DNA of 64,000 nucleotides from Kribbella sp. CA-293567 (lineage in GTDB: Bacteria; Actinomycetota; Actinomycetes; Propionibacteriales; Kribbellaceae). Below the pieces are notes generated by a model. That model did no database searches. It was given only the letters and a program-made list of their open reading frames with translations, and was not told the origin of the DNA. Location of the stretch: assembly GCF_027627575.1 (NCBI RefSeq), contig NZ_CP114065.1:3906001-3970000 (forward strand). The letters run 5' to 3'. The position numbers and the translations under genes were made by a program. Numbering within the stretch: position 1 is the first letter of the stretch; the number at the start of each line of letters is the position of its first letter. This document shows, piece by piece, positions 25,034 to 34,098 of this stretch.

Positions 25034-25992
25034 GCCTGAAAGAAGCCGCGCCGCCGGTCCCGCCACCCGCCGCTCCGCCTTCGGGCGCGCGGCGGCGGGG
25101 GAGCGGTGCCAGGTCGGGGGCTCGCAAGCGCAGCGGCAAGTGGTGGATCCCGTGGCTGTTCCTGGCTCCCGCGCTGATCCTGTTCGTGTACTTCAAGTTC
25201 ATCCCGATGGCGCAGGCCGTCTCGATGTCGGTGCAGGAGGTCCGGCCCTACCTCGGCAACACCTGGGTCGGTACGGCGAACTACGTCGAGATCCTGTCGT
25301 CGGAGGGCTTCCGGTCCGCGACCTGGAACACGATCCTGCTGGCGATCGGGCAGACGTTCGGCTCGATGGCGCTCGGTTTCGGGCTGGCTCTGCTGGTGGA
25401 GGGCCAGACCCGCAAGCTGACCTTCATCCGGTCGGCCGCGTTCCTGCCGGTGGTGGTGCCGATCGCGGTGGTGGCCGAGCTGTGGCGGATCATGTACCAC
25501 CCGACCAGCGACGGCCTGCTCAACCAGGTGATCGGCCTGATCGGGCTGGGCCCGTCGGGGTTCATCAACGACCCGGACACCTCGCTGGCCTCGATCGCGG
25601 TCACCGGCATCTGGCGCGGCGCGCCGTACGACATGATGATCTTCCTGGCCGGACTGGCCGGGATCGACCGCGGCCTGTACGAGGCCGCCACCGTCGACGG
25701 TGCGTCCACCAAACAGCGGATCCTGCACGTCACGCTGCCTGGCCTGCGGCCGGTTTTCGCGATCCTGTTCGTGCTGGCCGCCGTCCGGGGGTTCCGCAGC
25801 TTCACCGAGGTCTTCCTGCTCACCAACGGCGGGCCGAACGGCTCGACCGAGGTCGTGATGACCCTGATCTACAAACTGGGGCTGGAACAGAACCGGCTGG
25901 GAGTGGGGTCGGCCGGTGCCGTCCTGCTCTTCGTCGCCACCCTGATCCTGACCGTCTGCGTCCAGTTGCTGCGTAAGAGGAGGGCCGTATGA
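25030..25992 (+). CDS. Sugar ABC importer permease (MalF-type)
   Basis: 320-residue permease with six predicted helices after a Pro/Arg-rich cytoplasmic N-terminus of about 40 residues (VPPPAAPPSGARRRG). Helix 1 is WLFLAPALILFVYFKF. The EAA loop is EAATVDGASTKQRILHVTLP near residue 218, the contact site for the ATPase. TNGGPNGSTEVV follows, as in MalF/UgpA proteins. It overlaps the binding-protein gene by 4 bp (ATGA) and the next permease likewise. Confidence 0.88.
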   Translation: MSLKEAAPPVPPPAAPPSGARRRGSGARSGARKRSGKWWIPWLFLAPALILFVYFKFIPMAQAVSMSVQEVRPYLGNTWVGTANYVEILSSEGFRSATWNTILLAIGQTFGSMALGFGLALLVEGQTRKLTFIRSAAFLPVVVPIAVVAELWRIMYHPTSDGLLNQVIGLIGLGPSGFINDPDTSLASIAVTGIWRGAPYDMMIFLAGLAGIDRGLYEAATVDGASTKQRILHVTLPGLRPVFAILFVLAAVRGFRSFTEVFLLTNGGPNGSTEVVMTLIYKLGLEQNRLGVGSAGAVLLFVATLILTVCVQLLRKRRAV

Positions 25993-26855
25993 GCGCCGCC
26001 ACCGAGACCGCGCTCGGTCTCACCGAGAGCAAGGGCGCCGTCGCCAAGGCCGTGAAGTTCGTCGTGTACGCCGGCCTGTTCGTGGTCTTCGCCGGCCCGC
26101 TGCTGGCGCTGCTGGTGAGCTCGTTCAACCACGTGTCCGACCCGACCCAGCTGAGCATCGTGCCGAAGAGCCCGACGCTGGACAACTTCCGGATCGCCTT
26201 CGACCACGGAGTGCTGAAGTACCTGTTCAACTCGTTCTTCGTGGTCGGCTTCGGGCTGCTGCTCCAGGTCGCCGTCTCGGTTCTTGCCGGCTACGCCCTG
26301 GCCCGCAAGATCTTCCCCGGAATGACGCTGGTGATGGTCGCCATCCTGGCCACGATGATGCTGCCCGAGGAGATCCTGGCGCTGCCGTTGACGCTGGTCC
26401 TGGCCGACCTGCCGCTGGTGCACCTCAACCTGATGGGCACGCTGGCCGGCATGATCGTGCCGCTGGGCGCCTGGGCGTTCTCGATCCTGGTGATGACCGA
26501 GTTCATGAAGGACGTCCCGAAGGAGCTCGAGGAGGCGGCCCGGATCGACGGCGCCGGCGAGTTCCGGATCTTCGCGCAGATCATCCTGCCGCTGTGCAAG
26601 CCGGCCCTCGGCGTGATCGGTGTCTTCGGTTTCACGATGATCTGGGACCAGTACCTGCTGCCGTTGCTGGTGGCCACCAACTCCGACTCGTACACGCTGC
26701 CGCTGGCGTTGCGGACGCTGCGCATCGACCCGGTCGTCACGCCCGGCGTGGTGATGGCCGCCTCGTTGCTCGCGCTGCTGCCGTCGGTGATGGTGTTCCT
26801 GTTCTTCCAGCGCTCGTTCGCCCGCGGTCTGACCGCCGGCGCCCTGAAAGGCTGA
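25989..26855 (+). CDS. Sugar ABC importer permease (MalG-type)
   Basis: 288-residue partner permease with six helices, beginning FVVYAGLFVVFAGPLLALLVSSF. EAA loop: EEAARIDGAGEFRIFAQIILPL near residue 182. It ends with FFQRSFARGLTAGALKG, typical of MalG/UgpE proteins (RxxxxGLTxGAxKG). Translationally coupled to the MalF-type gene; the fucosidase start follows after five bases. Confidence 0.88.
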   Translation: MSAATETALGLTESKGAVAKAVKFVVYAGLFVVFAGPLLALLVSSFNHVSDPTQLSIVPKSPTLDNFRIAFDHGVLKYLFNSFFVVGFGLLLQVAVSVLAGYALARKIFPGMTLVMVAILATMMLPEEILALPLTLVLADLPLVHLNLMGTLAGMIVPLGAWAFSILVMTEFMKDVPKELEEAARIDGAGEFRIFAQIILPLCKPALGVIGVFGFTMIWDQYLLPLLVATNSDSYTLPLALRTLRIDPVVTPGVVMAASLLALLPSVMVFLFFQRSFARGLTAGALKG

Positions 26856-26860
26856 TTGCG

Positions 26861-28132
26861 ATGTCCAACGCCTGGTTCCGGCACGACCGGTTCGGCATGT
26901 TCGTCCACTGGGGTCTTTACGCGCTGCCGGCCCGGCACGAGTGGGTGAAGAACCGCGAGCGGATGACCGACGAGCAGTACGCCCGGTACTTCGAGCACTT
27001 CGACCCGGATCTCTACGACCCGCGTGAGTGGGCCAGGTCGGCACGCAACGCCGGCATGCGGTACGTCGTACTGACGACCAAGCACCACGACGGTTTCTGC
27101 CTGTGGGACAGCGCGTTGACCGACTACAAGGTGACCAACACGCCGTACGGGCGGGACCTGCTGCAGCCGTTCGTCGATGCGTGCCGGGCCGAGGGGCTGA
27201 ACGTCGGCTTCTACCATTCGCTGATCGACTGGCACCACCCGTCGTTCCCGGTCGACGGGCTGCACCCGCAGCGCGACGACGAGAACTACAAGGCGCAGGC
27301 AGCCGGTCGGGACCTGGCGGAGTACCGGGAGTATCTGCACGGTCAGGTCAGGGAGTTGCTGACCGGCTTCGGCCAGATCGACTACCTCTTCTTCGACTTC
27401 TCGTACGCCGGCCGCTCGCACACCTGGGGCGGCAAGGGCGCTGAGGAGTGGGGTGCCGCGGAGCTGCTCGCGATGGTCCGCGAGTTGCAGCCCGACATCC
27501 TGGTCAACGACCGGACCGGGCTGCCCGGCGACTTCGTGACGCCGGAGCAGTACCAGCCCGCCGGGCCGATGGCAGGCCCTGACGGGCCGATCGCGTGGGA
27601 AGCGTGCCAGACGCTCAACGGGAGCTGGGGCTACGACCGGGACAACTTCGACTACAAGACTCCGGACCTGCTGATCCGGATGCTGATCGACGGTGTCTCC
27701 AAGGACGGCAATCTGCTGCTGAACGTGGGACCGAACGGACGCGGTCGAATCGATCCGTCGGCCGAGGCCACGCTCGCCGCGATCGGCGAGTGGATGCGGC
27801 TGCACGAGCGGTCGATCCGGGGGTGCGGCGCATCGGCGTTCGTCGCGCCACCGGACTGCCGCTACACCCAAGCCGGTGACCGGCTCTATCTGCACCTGCT
27901 CAGCTGGCCGTTCAAGCACGTGCATCTGCCCGGACTCGCCGGCCGGGTCGGCTACGCGCAACTGCTGTCGGACGCTTCGGAGATCCAGTTGGTCGAGCCC
28001 GACCCGAGCCGGTTGCACGAGAACACCCAGCCGGGCGGTCAGCCGCCCGGCACGCTCACCCTCCAACTGCCGGTACGCCGCCCCGAGGTCGCCGTACCCG
28101 TCATCGAGTTGTTCCTGACTCCATCCGCCTGA
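26861..28132 (+). CDS. GH29 alpha-L-fucosidase, probably cytoplasmic
   Basis: 423-residue glycoside hydrolase family 29 protein removing alpha-L-fucose. N-terminal barrel with WFRHDRFGMFVHWGLYALP, AGMRYVVLTTKHHDGFCLWDS (strongly conserved) and VGFYHSLIDWHHP. The catalytic nucleophile Asp is expected in DYLFFDFSYAG near residue 180. Later LINGVSKDGNLLLNVGP-like sequence (DGVSKDGNLLLNVGPNG) is the family signature, followed by a beta-sandwich. No signal peptide, so it acts on imported oligosaccharides. ATG with AAAGG upstream, closely behind the permeases. Confidence 0.88.
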   Translation: MSNAWFRHDRFGMFVHWGLYALPARHEWVKNRERMTDEQYARYFEHFDPDLYDPREWARSARNAGMRYVVLTTKHHDGFCLWDSALTDYKVTNTPYGRDLLQPFVDACRAEGLNVGFYHSLIDWHHPSFPVDGLHPQRDDENYKAQAAGRDLAEYREYLHGQVRELLTGFGQIDYLFFDFSYAGRSHTWGGKGAEEWGAAELLAMVRELQPDILVNDRTGLPGDFVTPEQYQPAGPMAGPDGPIAWEACQTLNGSWGYDRDNFDYKTPDLLIRMLIDGVSKDGNLLLNVGPNGRGRIDPSAEATLAAIGEWMRLHERSIRGCGASAFVAPPDCRYTQAGDRLYLHLLSWPFKHVHLPGLAGRVGYAQLLSDASEIQLVEPDPSRLHENTQPGGQPPGTLTLQLPVRRPEVAVPVIELFLTPSA

Positions 28133-28158
28133 GCTGCATCCGCCCGACTGGAGAACTC

Positions 28159-29595
28159 ATGAACCGCCGCAAGTTCATCACCGCCGGCACTGTCGCTGCC
28201 GGACTGGCTGGAGTGTCGTTGACCGCAGGACTGCCCGCCTCCGCGCGTTCCCTGGACCGCCGGTACGTCCGATCGCTCGACGAGCTGCAGCGTGCGCTCG
28301 CGACCGCGGGCCCGGGCACTCTGATCACCGTTGCCAACGGCCACTACCCGGTCCCGGCCGGTACGCCGATCGCGATCACCGGCAAGCGCGGCACGCCGAG
28401 CCGGCCGATCACCGTCCGGGCGGAGTGCCCCGGTGGAGTGGTGCTGACCGGGGAGCAGAGTTTCGTCCTGACCGGGTCGTCGGACCTCACTCTGAGCGGG
28501 TTCGCGTTCCGGCAGAGCACCACGCTGGAGGTGCCGCCGGACTGCAAGCGGATCCGCCTCACCCGCAACGACTTCCAGCTGGCCGATGTCGAGGGCCTGC
28601 ACTGGCTGATGGTCCGGGCCGACCACTCGACCGTCGACCACAACGCCTTCCACGGCAAGACCACGCTGGGCATCTACCTCGGCATCGAGGGCGCCGGCAC
28701 CGACGCGATGGCCACCGGCGTCCACGTCTACCGCAACCACTTCAGCGACCACAGCTTCCCCGGCGACAACGGCGGTGAGCCGATCCGGCTCGGCGTCAGC
28801 CCGCGGGCACTGTCGACGGCCGGTGCCGTGGTCGAGTTCAACCTGTTCGAGCGCGCCAACGGCGACCCCGAGGCGATCTCGGTGAAGTCGTCGGGCAACG
28901 TGATCCGGCACAACACGATCCGCGACAGCCTGGGCGGGATCGTGCTGCGGCACGGCAACGCGAACCGGGTCGAGGGCAACTACCTGCTGTCCGGCCGGAA
29001 CGGGATCCGGATCTACGGTGACGACCACCGGATCGTGAACAACTACATCGAGCAGGTGGCCGGCTCGGGGATCGTGCTCGGCAGCGGCAACGTCCGCGAT
29101 CACTTCCCCGGCGAGACCCCGGCGTCGCGGCGCGGCAACGACGCGCCCGACCGGGTCCAGCTCGCGCTCAACACCGTGCTGGACTGCGAGACCGCGATCA
29201 GCGGTGAGAGCCACCGGACCCTGCCGCCGCTGGGGTGCACCATCACTGACAATCTCCTGCAGGCGAGCACCGGTCAACTGGTCAACATGCCTTTCCAGGA
29301 CGGAATCAGCTGGGCCGGCAACATCCACTGGGGTACGGCGACCGACGGGAACGCCCCGGTCAGCGGCTTTAGACGGGTCGACCCGAGACTGGCCGCCGGG
29401 GCCGACGGTATCCGCCGGCTCACCGCGGGCAGCCCGGCGATCAACGCTGCCAGCCAGTCCTACCGGGACGTCGACTGCGACCTGGACGGCGACCGTCGTA
29501 CCGGGCGGGTGGACGTGGGGGCCGACGAGTTCTCGCGACGACGCCCGGGACTGAGCCCGCTGACGCCTGCCGACGTCGGACCGAACGCCCGATGA
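28159..29595 (+). CDS. Secreted polysaccharide lyase family 6 protein, first copy
   Basis: 478 residues with a twin-arginine type signal (NRRKFITAG, hydrophobic core, cleavage near LPASA). The mature part is a right-handed beta-helix of the PL6 family (alginate lyase / chondroitinase B): FPGDNGGEPIRLG near residue 212, then FNLFERANGDPEAISVKSSGN with the catalytic Lys, and GIVLRHGNANRVEGNYLLSG with the catalytic Arg. Such enzymes cleave uronic-acid polymers by beta-elimination using Ca2+. ATG with GGAG upstream; next gene starts inside its stop (ATGA). Substrate not determinable from sequence alone. Confidence 0.85.
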   Translation: MNRRKFITAGTVAAGLAGVSLTAGLPASARSLDRRYVRSLDELQRALATAGPGTLITVANGHYPVPAGTPIAITGKRGTPSRPITVRAECPGGVVLTGEQSFVLTGSSDLTLSGFAFRQSTTLEVPPDCKRIRLTRNDFQLADVEGLHWLMVRADHSTVDHNAFHGKTTLGIYLGIEGAGTDAMATGVHVYRNHFSDHSFPGDNGGEPIRLGVSPRALSTAGAVVEFNLFERANGDPEAISVKSSGNVIRHNTIRDSLGGIVLRHGNANRVEGNYLLSGRNGIRIYGDDHRIVNNYIEQVAGSGIVLGSGNVRDHFPGETPASRRGNDAPDRVQLALNTVLDCETAISGESHRTLPPLGCTITDNLLQASTGQLVNMPFQDGISWAGNIHWGTATDGNAPVSGFRRVDPRLAAGADGIRRLTAGSPAINAASQSYRDVDCDLDGDRRTGRVDVGADEFSRRRPGLSPLTPADVGPNAR

Positions 29596-30449
29596 TCCGG
29601 ACCCAGGCTCCCGCCACCACCCGGCGTGAGGACGAACTGATCCGCACCCAACTCGATCGGCTCCGGCTGGATCTGGTGGTCGCCGCGCGCATCACCCGGG
29701 TGCATCGGGAGTGGTCGCGGCCGCTGCAACCCGACCCGTTCTCGCGGCTGTACCTGATCCTCGAAGGCGAGGGGCGGCTGGTGGTCGGGGAGGAGGAGCT
29801 CTACCCCGAGCCCGGGGACCTGTGCTACCTGCCGGCGGAGGTGCCGATCTCCTACGAGACGATCAGCGACAACGTGTTCCGCAAGCACTGGCTGCACTTC
29901 TCGGCGCTGATCGGCGACCGTGACATCGGCGACGTGCTGACGCTGCCGTACATCGTGAAGAGCAAGGCCCCAGAAGAGGCCGGCGCGCTGTTCGAGCAGG
30001 TCGGCGCGGCCGATCGCGATCCGCCCGGTCTGGCGACCCCGTTGCGGTTGCGGTCGGCGCTCACGGCGCTGTTCGCGCACTACCTGGACAGCGCGCCGCC
30101 CGGCTCGGTGCGGCTCGCGACCCAGCAGACCAGTGAGTCGAGCGTCGCGCAGTACATCCAGCAGAACCTCGGGACGCCGCTGACCGTGGAGGAACTGGCC
30201 GCGCACTTCGGTCAGGACCTGGCCACCTTCGTCCGGCGGTTCCGGACCGAGTTCGGGTTGTCGCCCAAGCAGTACATCAAGCGGGTCCGGATCGAGTGGG
30301 CGCAGCGCGAGCTCGCGTCCACCACCCGGCCGATGGAGGAGATCGCGGCGGAGGTCGGGATGGACCAGTCGTACTTCTCCAAGGTGTTCCGTCAAGTCAG
30401 CTCGGTGACGCCGAGCGAGTACCGGAAGCTGTACCGCCCCAACGGTTGA
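29592..30449 (+). CDS. AraC family regulator of the polysaccharide locus
   Basis: 285-residue activator. The N-terminal cupin region (RLYLILEGEGRLVVGEEELYP, then PGDLCYLPAEVP) would bind a sugar. The C-terminal double helix-turn-helix runs from VAQYIQQNL near 188 through LTVEELAAHFG to MDQSYFSKVFRQVSSVTPSEYRKL. It is embedded between the two PL6 genes with an ATGA overlap, so it probably responds to lyase products and activates this operon. Its binding site is not recognisable. Confidence 0.85.
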   Translation: MIRTQAPATTRREDELIRTQLDRLRLDLVVAARITRVHREWSRPLQPDPFSRLYLILEGEGRLVVGEEELYPEPGDLCYLPAEVPISYETISDNVFRKHWLHFSALIGDRDIGDVLTLPYIVKSKAPEEAGALFEQVGAADRDPPGLATPLRLRSALTALFAHYLDSAPPGSVRLATQQTSESSVAQYIQQNLGTPLTVEELAAHFGQDLATFVRRFRTEFGLSPKQYIKRVRIEWAQRELASTTRPMEEIAAEVGMDQSYFSKVFRQVSSVTPSEYRKLYRPNG

Positions 30450-30460
30450 GGAGACTTGTC

Positions 30461-31879
30461 ATGGATCGTCGTACCTTTCTCGGCAGCATCGGCGCCGCTG
30501 CCGTCACCCTGCAGTTGGCCGGACCCGGGACGGCCGTCGCGAAGACGACCGCCCTGGTGACCTCGATCTCCCAGCTCCAGTCGGCCATCAACTCCGCCAC
30601 GGCCGGCACCACGATCACCCTCGCGAACGGCACGTACGCCGTGTCGTCCGCGATCACGGTCAGCGGCCGCAACGGCACCAGCTCGGCGCCGATCACCATC
30701 CAGGCCGAGACCCGCGGCGGGGTGACACTGACCGGTTCGAAGAGTTTCGTGATGTCGAACTCGTCGTACGTCACGGTCTCCGGGTTCGTCTTCCAGCAGA
30801 CCAGCTCGTTCGACCTGCCGTCCAGCTGCACCCGGATCCGGATCACCCGCAACGACTTCCAGCTCGGCTCGGCTGCCAGCCACTCGCTGGTGGTCCGCGG
30901 CGACGACGTGAAGGTCGACCGCAACGTCTTCCACGACAAGTCCACGGCCGGCTGCTACCTGGTGATAGACGGCCCTTCGAGCACGGTGATGGCGAAGCGG
31001 ACCCACATCCTGCGAAACCACTTCCGGGACCACTCGTTCGGCGGTGACAACGGTGGTGAGCCGATCCGGCTCGGGGACAGCGGCCGGGCGTTGAGCAGCG
31101 CCGGCGCGACGGTCGAGTACAACCTGTTCGAGCGGGCGAACGGTGATCCCGAAGCCATCTCGGTGAAGTCGTCCGGCAACACGGTCCGCTACAACACGCT
31201 GCGTTCGTCCACCGGCGGCATCGTGCTGCGGCACGGCAACAACAACCGGGTCGAAGGCAACCACTTGCTGGCCGGCGGCAACGGGATCCGGATCTACGGC
31301 AACGACCACCTGATCGTGAACAACTACGTCGACGGGGTCGACGACGCCGGCATCGTGCTCGGCAGCGGTTCGGTCCGGGACCACTTCGACGGCGAGTCGA
31401 GCACCTCGCGCAAGGGCAACGACGCGCCCGACCGGGTGACGATCGTGCTCAACACGCTGCGCGACAACGGCAAGGGACTCGTCGGCGAGAGCCAGCGCGC
31501 GCTCGCTCCGCTGGCCTGCCGGATCTCGGACAACCTGCTGGTCGGCTCCAGCGGCGACCTGGTCGACATGCCGTACCTGGGTGGAATCACCTGGTCGGGC
31601 AACATCTTGTGGGGCTCGGCGTCCAACGGCAACATCCCGTCCGGTGGCTTCACCCGTGCCGACCCGAAACTCTCCGCTGGCACGGACGGCGTGTACCGGC
31701 TCGGCAGCGGCAGCGCGGCGATCAACGCGACCAGCATGAACCACTCGTCCCGCGTCACCGACGATGTCGACGGCCAGCCCCGGACAGCGCCGTACGACGT
31801 GGGCGCCGACGAGTACTCGACCGCCACCCTCGTACGCCGCCCGCTCACCGCGGCCGACGTCGGCCCGAACGCGACCTAG
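30461..31879 (+). CDS. Secreted polysaccharide lyase family 6 protein, second copy
   Basis: 472 residues, clearly paralogous to the first PL6 protein over the whole length. Twin-arginine signal DRRTFLGSIGAAAV, cleaved near AVAK. Beta-helix signatures: GGDNGGEPIRLG, ERANGDPEAISVKSSGN (catalytic Lys), GGIVLRHGNNNRVEGNHLL (catalytic Arg). Both copies end with the same LTAADVGPNA-type tail. ATG with GAGGAG, 11 bp after the AraC gene. Differences between the copies, such as EFNLFE/EYNLFE and the SFDLPSSC loop, may reflect endo/exo or substrate division of labour. Confidence 0.85.
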   Translation: MDRRTFLGSIGAAAVTLQLAGPGTAVAKTTALVTSISQLQSAINSATAGTTITLANGTYAVSSAITVSGRNGTSSAPITIQAETRGGVTLTGSKSFVMSNSSYVTVSGFVFQQTSSFDLPSSCTRIRITRNDFQLGSAASHSLVVRGDDVKVDRNVFHDKSTAGCYLVIDGPSSTVMAKRTHILRNHFRDHSFGGDNGGEPIRLGDSGRALSSAGATVEYNLFERANGDPEAISVKSSGNTVRYNTLRSSTGGIVLRHGNNNRVEGNHLLAGGNGIRIYGNDHLIVNNYVDGVDDAGIVLGSGSVRDHFDGESSTSRKGNDAPDRVTIVLNTLRDNGKGLVGESQRALAPLACRISDNLLVGSSGDLVDMPYLGGITWSGNILWGSASNGNIPSGGFTRADPKLSAGTDGVYRLGSGSAAINATSMNHSSRVTDDVDGQPRTAPYDVGADEYSTATLVRRPLTAADVGPNAT

Positions 31880-31894
31880 GAACGCGGACCGGGA

Positions 31895-33268
31895 TCAGAT
31901 CAGGGTCGGCTGGGCGTTGCCGGCCTCCGCGATCCCGCGACGCATGTCGACGCGGCTGAGCAGCACCAGACCGACCACGAAGAACAGGCCGAGAGCAACG
32001 ATCGCCGGACGGTAGGAGCCGGTGAGCTGATGGACCAGGCCGAAGACGAGGGTGCCGAGCCACGAGGTGCCGCGCTCTCCGGCCTGGTACAGGCTGAAGT
32101 ACTCCGCTTCGCGCCCCTTCGGGATCAGCTGGCTGAAGGCCGAGCGGGACAGCGCCTGGGTGCCGCCGAGCACGATCCCGATGGCGGCGCCCATCGCGAG
32201 GAACGGGACGATCTGCCGGGCCGGCAGCAGGAAGCCCGCGACCACGATCAGCATCCAGACCACCAGGCCGCCCATGATGGTGCGCTTGGTGCCGAAGCGG
32301 CGGGCGAACCGGCCGAAGGCGAGCGCGCCGAAGAACGCGATGAACTGGACCAGCAGGATGGTCATGATCAGCACCTGGGTCTCGAACCCGAGCTGCTTCT
32401 CGCCGTAGGTGGACGAGACCGAGATGACGGTCTGGATGCCGTCGTTGAAGAACAGGTAGGCGACCAGGAACAGCATCGTCATCGGGTAGGTCCGCAAGTG
32501 CCGCAGCGTCGCGAACAGCTGCCCGAAGCTCTGCTTGACCAGGCTGCCGTCACCGACCGGTACGACGCTGGCCGGTGGACGGTTCCGTAGCTTGAAGAAC
32601 GGCACCAGGGTGAACAGGCCCCACCACAGTCCCGCGCTCAGCAGGCTGAGCCGCACCGCGGTGGTGGTGTCGAGGCCGAGCGCCTCGTGGCCGGTGACCA
32701 CACCGAGGTTGATCGCCAGCAGGACGAAACCGCCGAGGTAGCCGAAGGCCCAGGCCCGGGAGGACACGTCGTCGCGCTCGTCCGGCCCGGCGATGTCGAC
32801 CAGGATCGAGTCGTAGACGACCATCGACGAGCCGAGACACAGGTTGCCGAGGAACAGCAGTAACGCGCCGAGTGCCCAGCGGCCGTCGGCGACGAAGACC
32901 ATGCAGCAGGCGGCCAGCGAGCCGGACCAGGCGAAGCCGCACATCAGGAGTTTCTTGCGCGGCGACCGGTCGGCCACGGCGCCGACGATCGGCAGCACCA
33001 GCGCGGAGAGCAGCGTCGCGATCGTGACCACGTAGAACGCCAGGGAGCCCGGGGCGATGCCGAGGCCGAGCACCTGGAGGTTCGTCGTACAGGGGTCCTC
33101 CGCGGTACCGACCCGGCCGCAGGCGGCTTCTTCGGCCACGGAGGTCAGGTACGGCGCGAACAGCACCGTGCCGACCGTGGTCACGTAGCCGGAGTTGGCC
33201 CAGTCATAGAGGCTGAAGCCCCAGTACTCGCGTTTGTCGACACCTGCCGGAGCCGAGAGAATTCCCAT
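31895..33268 (-). CDS. MFS transporter, UMF1 (Atg22-like) family
   Basis: 457-residue membrane protein with about twelve helices. It opens with EYWGFSLYDWANSGYVTTVGTVLFAPYL, the UMF1/Atg22 signature. Later LVLPIVGAVADRSPRKKLLM (loop 2-3 motif of major facilitators), GLGSSMVVYDSILV-like NLCLGSSMVVYDS, and GGTQALSRSAFSQLIPKGREAEYFSLY. Substrate unknown; yeast Atg22 exports amino acids. Convergent with the second PL6 gene (15 bp apart), transcribed alone. Confidence 0.82.
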   Translation of the reverse strand: MGILSAPAGVDKREYWGFSLYDWANSGYVTTVGTVLFAPYLTSVAEEAACGRVGTAEDPCTTNLQVLGLGIAPGSLAFYVVTIATLLSALVLPIVGAVADRSPRKKLLMCGFAWSGSLAACCMVFVADGRWALGALLLFLGNLCLGSSMVVYDSILVDIAGPDERDDVSSRAWAFGYLGGFVLLAINLGVVTGHEALGLDTTTAVRLSLLSAGLWWGLFTLVPFFKLRNRPPASVVPVGDGSLVKQSFGQLFATLRHLRTYPMTMLFLVAYLFFNDGIQTVISVSSTYGEKQLGFETQVLIMTILLVQFIAFFGALAFGRFARRFGTKRTIMGGLVVWMLIVVAGFLLPARQIVPFLAMGAAIGIVLGGTQALSRSAFSQLIPKGREAEYFSLYQAGERGTSWLGTLVFGLVHQLTGSYRPAIVALGLFFVVGLVLLSRVDMRRGIAEAGNAQPTLI

Positions 33269-33316
33269 GCGGAGGAGTGTGGCAGGTGTGAGGTCGAGCC
33301 GGACACCTGATCGTGG

Positions 33317-34075
33317 TCACGGTGTGACCCACTGGCCCCGTTCGATCAGCACGTCGCGCAGCAGGTCGGTCCGGTCGGTGATCAGTCCGTCGACGCCGGC
33401 GTCGAGCAGTCGCCGCATCGTGGCCGGGTCGTCCACGGTCCAGACGTGCACCTGCTTGCCGCGTGCGTGGGCGCGCCGCAGCAGCCCGGGGGTCAGGACG
33501 CGCACGCGGCCGTAGTACTCGGGGATCTGCAGGCACGCGCCCGCCGACGCCATCCGGTACGGCGCGAAGCGCAGCCGGGCGATCTCGCGCTGCCCGAAGC
33601 CGGTGGCGAGCCGCTCGCCCAGTTCCCGCCTGATCAGCTCGACCCGGGCCTGGGAGAACGACGAGACGCAGACCCGGTCGATCGCGTCGTGGTCGCGCAG
33701 CACCTTCGCGGCCGGCAGCACGCCGTTGTCGGCCTTGATGTCCAGGTTGAGCCGGATGCCGGGGAAGCGCTCCAGCACGTCGGACAGCAGCGGGATCGGC
33801 TCGTGCCCGTTGATCCGCGCCTGCCGCACCTCCGACCAGGGCAGCTCGGAGATCACCCCGGTCCGGTCGGTGACGCGGTCCAGCCGGTGGTCGTGGAAAG
33901 CGACGACGACGCCGTCGCTGGTGGCGTGCAGGTCGGTCTCGAGGTAGCGGTAGCCGAGGCCGGCCGCGTGCTCGAAGGCGTGCATCGAGTTCTCGTAGCC
34001 GAGGTTCGCCGGGTGCAGAGCGCCGCCGCGGTGGGCCATCGCGATCGGCCCCTCGTGGTCGAGGTAGGGATACAC
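33317..34075 (-). CDS. Glycerophosphodiester phosphodiesterase
   Basis: 252-residue GDPD-family TIM barrel, hydrolysing glycerophosphodiesters to glycerol-3-phosphate and an alcohol. Catalytic elements: AHRGGALHPAN near residue 14, ENSMHAFEHA, ETDLHATSDGVVVAFHDHRLDR with the metal-binding Glu/Asp and second His, and LNLDIK. The C-terminal HVWTVDDPATMRRLLDAGVDGLITD is family-typical. No signal peptide. GTG start; only 23 bp separate it from the divergent aminotransferase, with -10-like hexamers on both strands. Confidence 0.88.
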   Translation of the reverse strand: MYPYLDHEGPIAMAHRGGALHPANLGYENSMHAFEHAAGLGYRYLETDLHATSDGVVVAFHDHRLDRVTDRTGVISELPWSEVRQARINGHEPIPLLSDVLERFPGIRLNLDIKADNGVLPAAKVLRDHDAIDRVCVSSFSQARVELIRRELGERLATGFGQREIARLRFAPYRMASAGACLQIPEYYGRVRVLTPGLLRRAHARGKQVHVWTVDDPATMRRLLDAGVDGLITDRTDLLRDVLIERGQWVTP

Positions 34076-34082
34076 GCCGAGA

Positions 34083-34094
34083 AGTATGTACCGT
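34083..34094. promoter_or_regulatory. Overlapping divergent -10 elements in a 23-bp intergenic gap
   Basis: On the minus strand CATACT (34083-34088) ends 7 nt before the GTG of the phosphodiesterase. On the plus strand TACCGT (34089-34094) ends 4 nt before the ATG, or 7 nt before the GTG at 34102, of the aminotransferase. No Shine-Dalgarno fits on either side. Confidence 0.4.
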
Positions 34095-34098
34095 TGCG

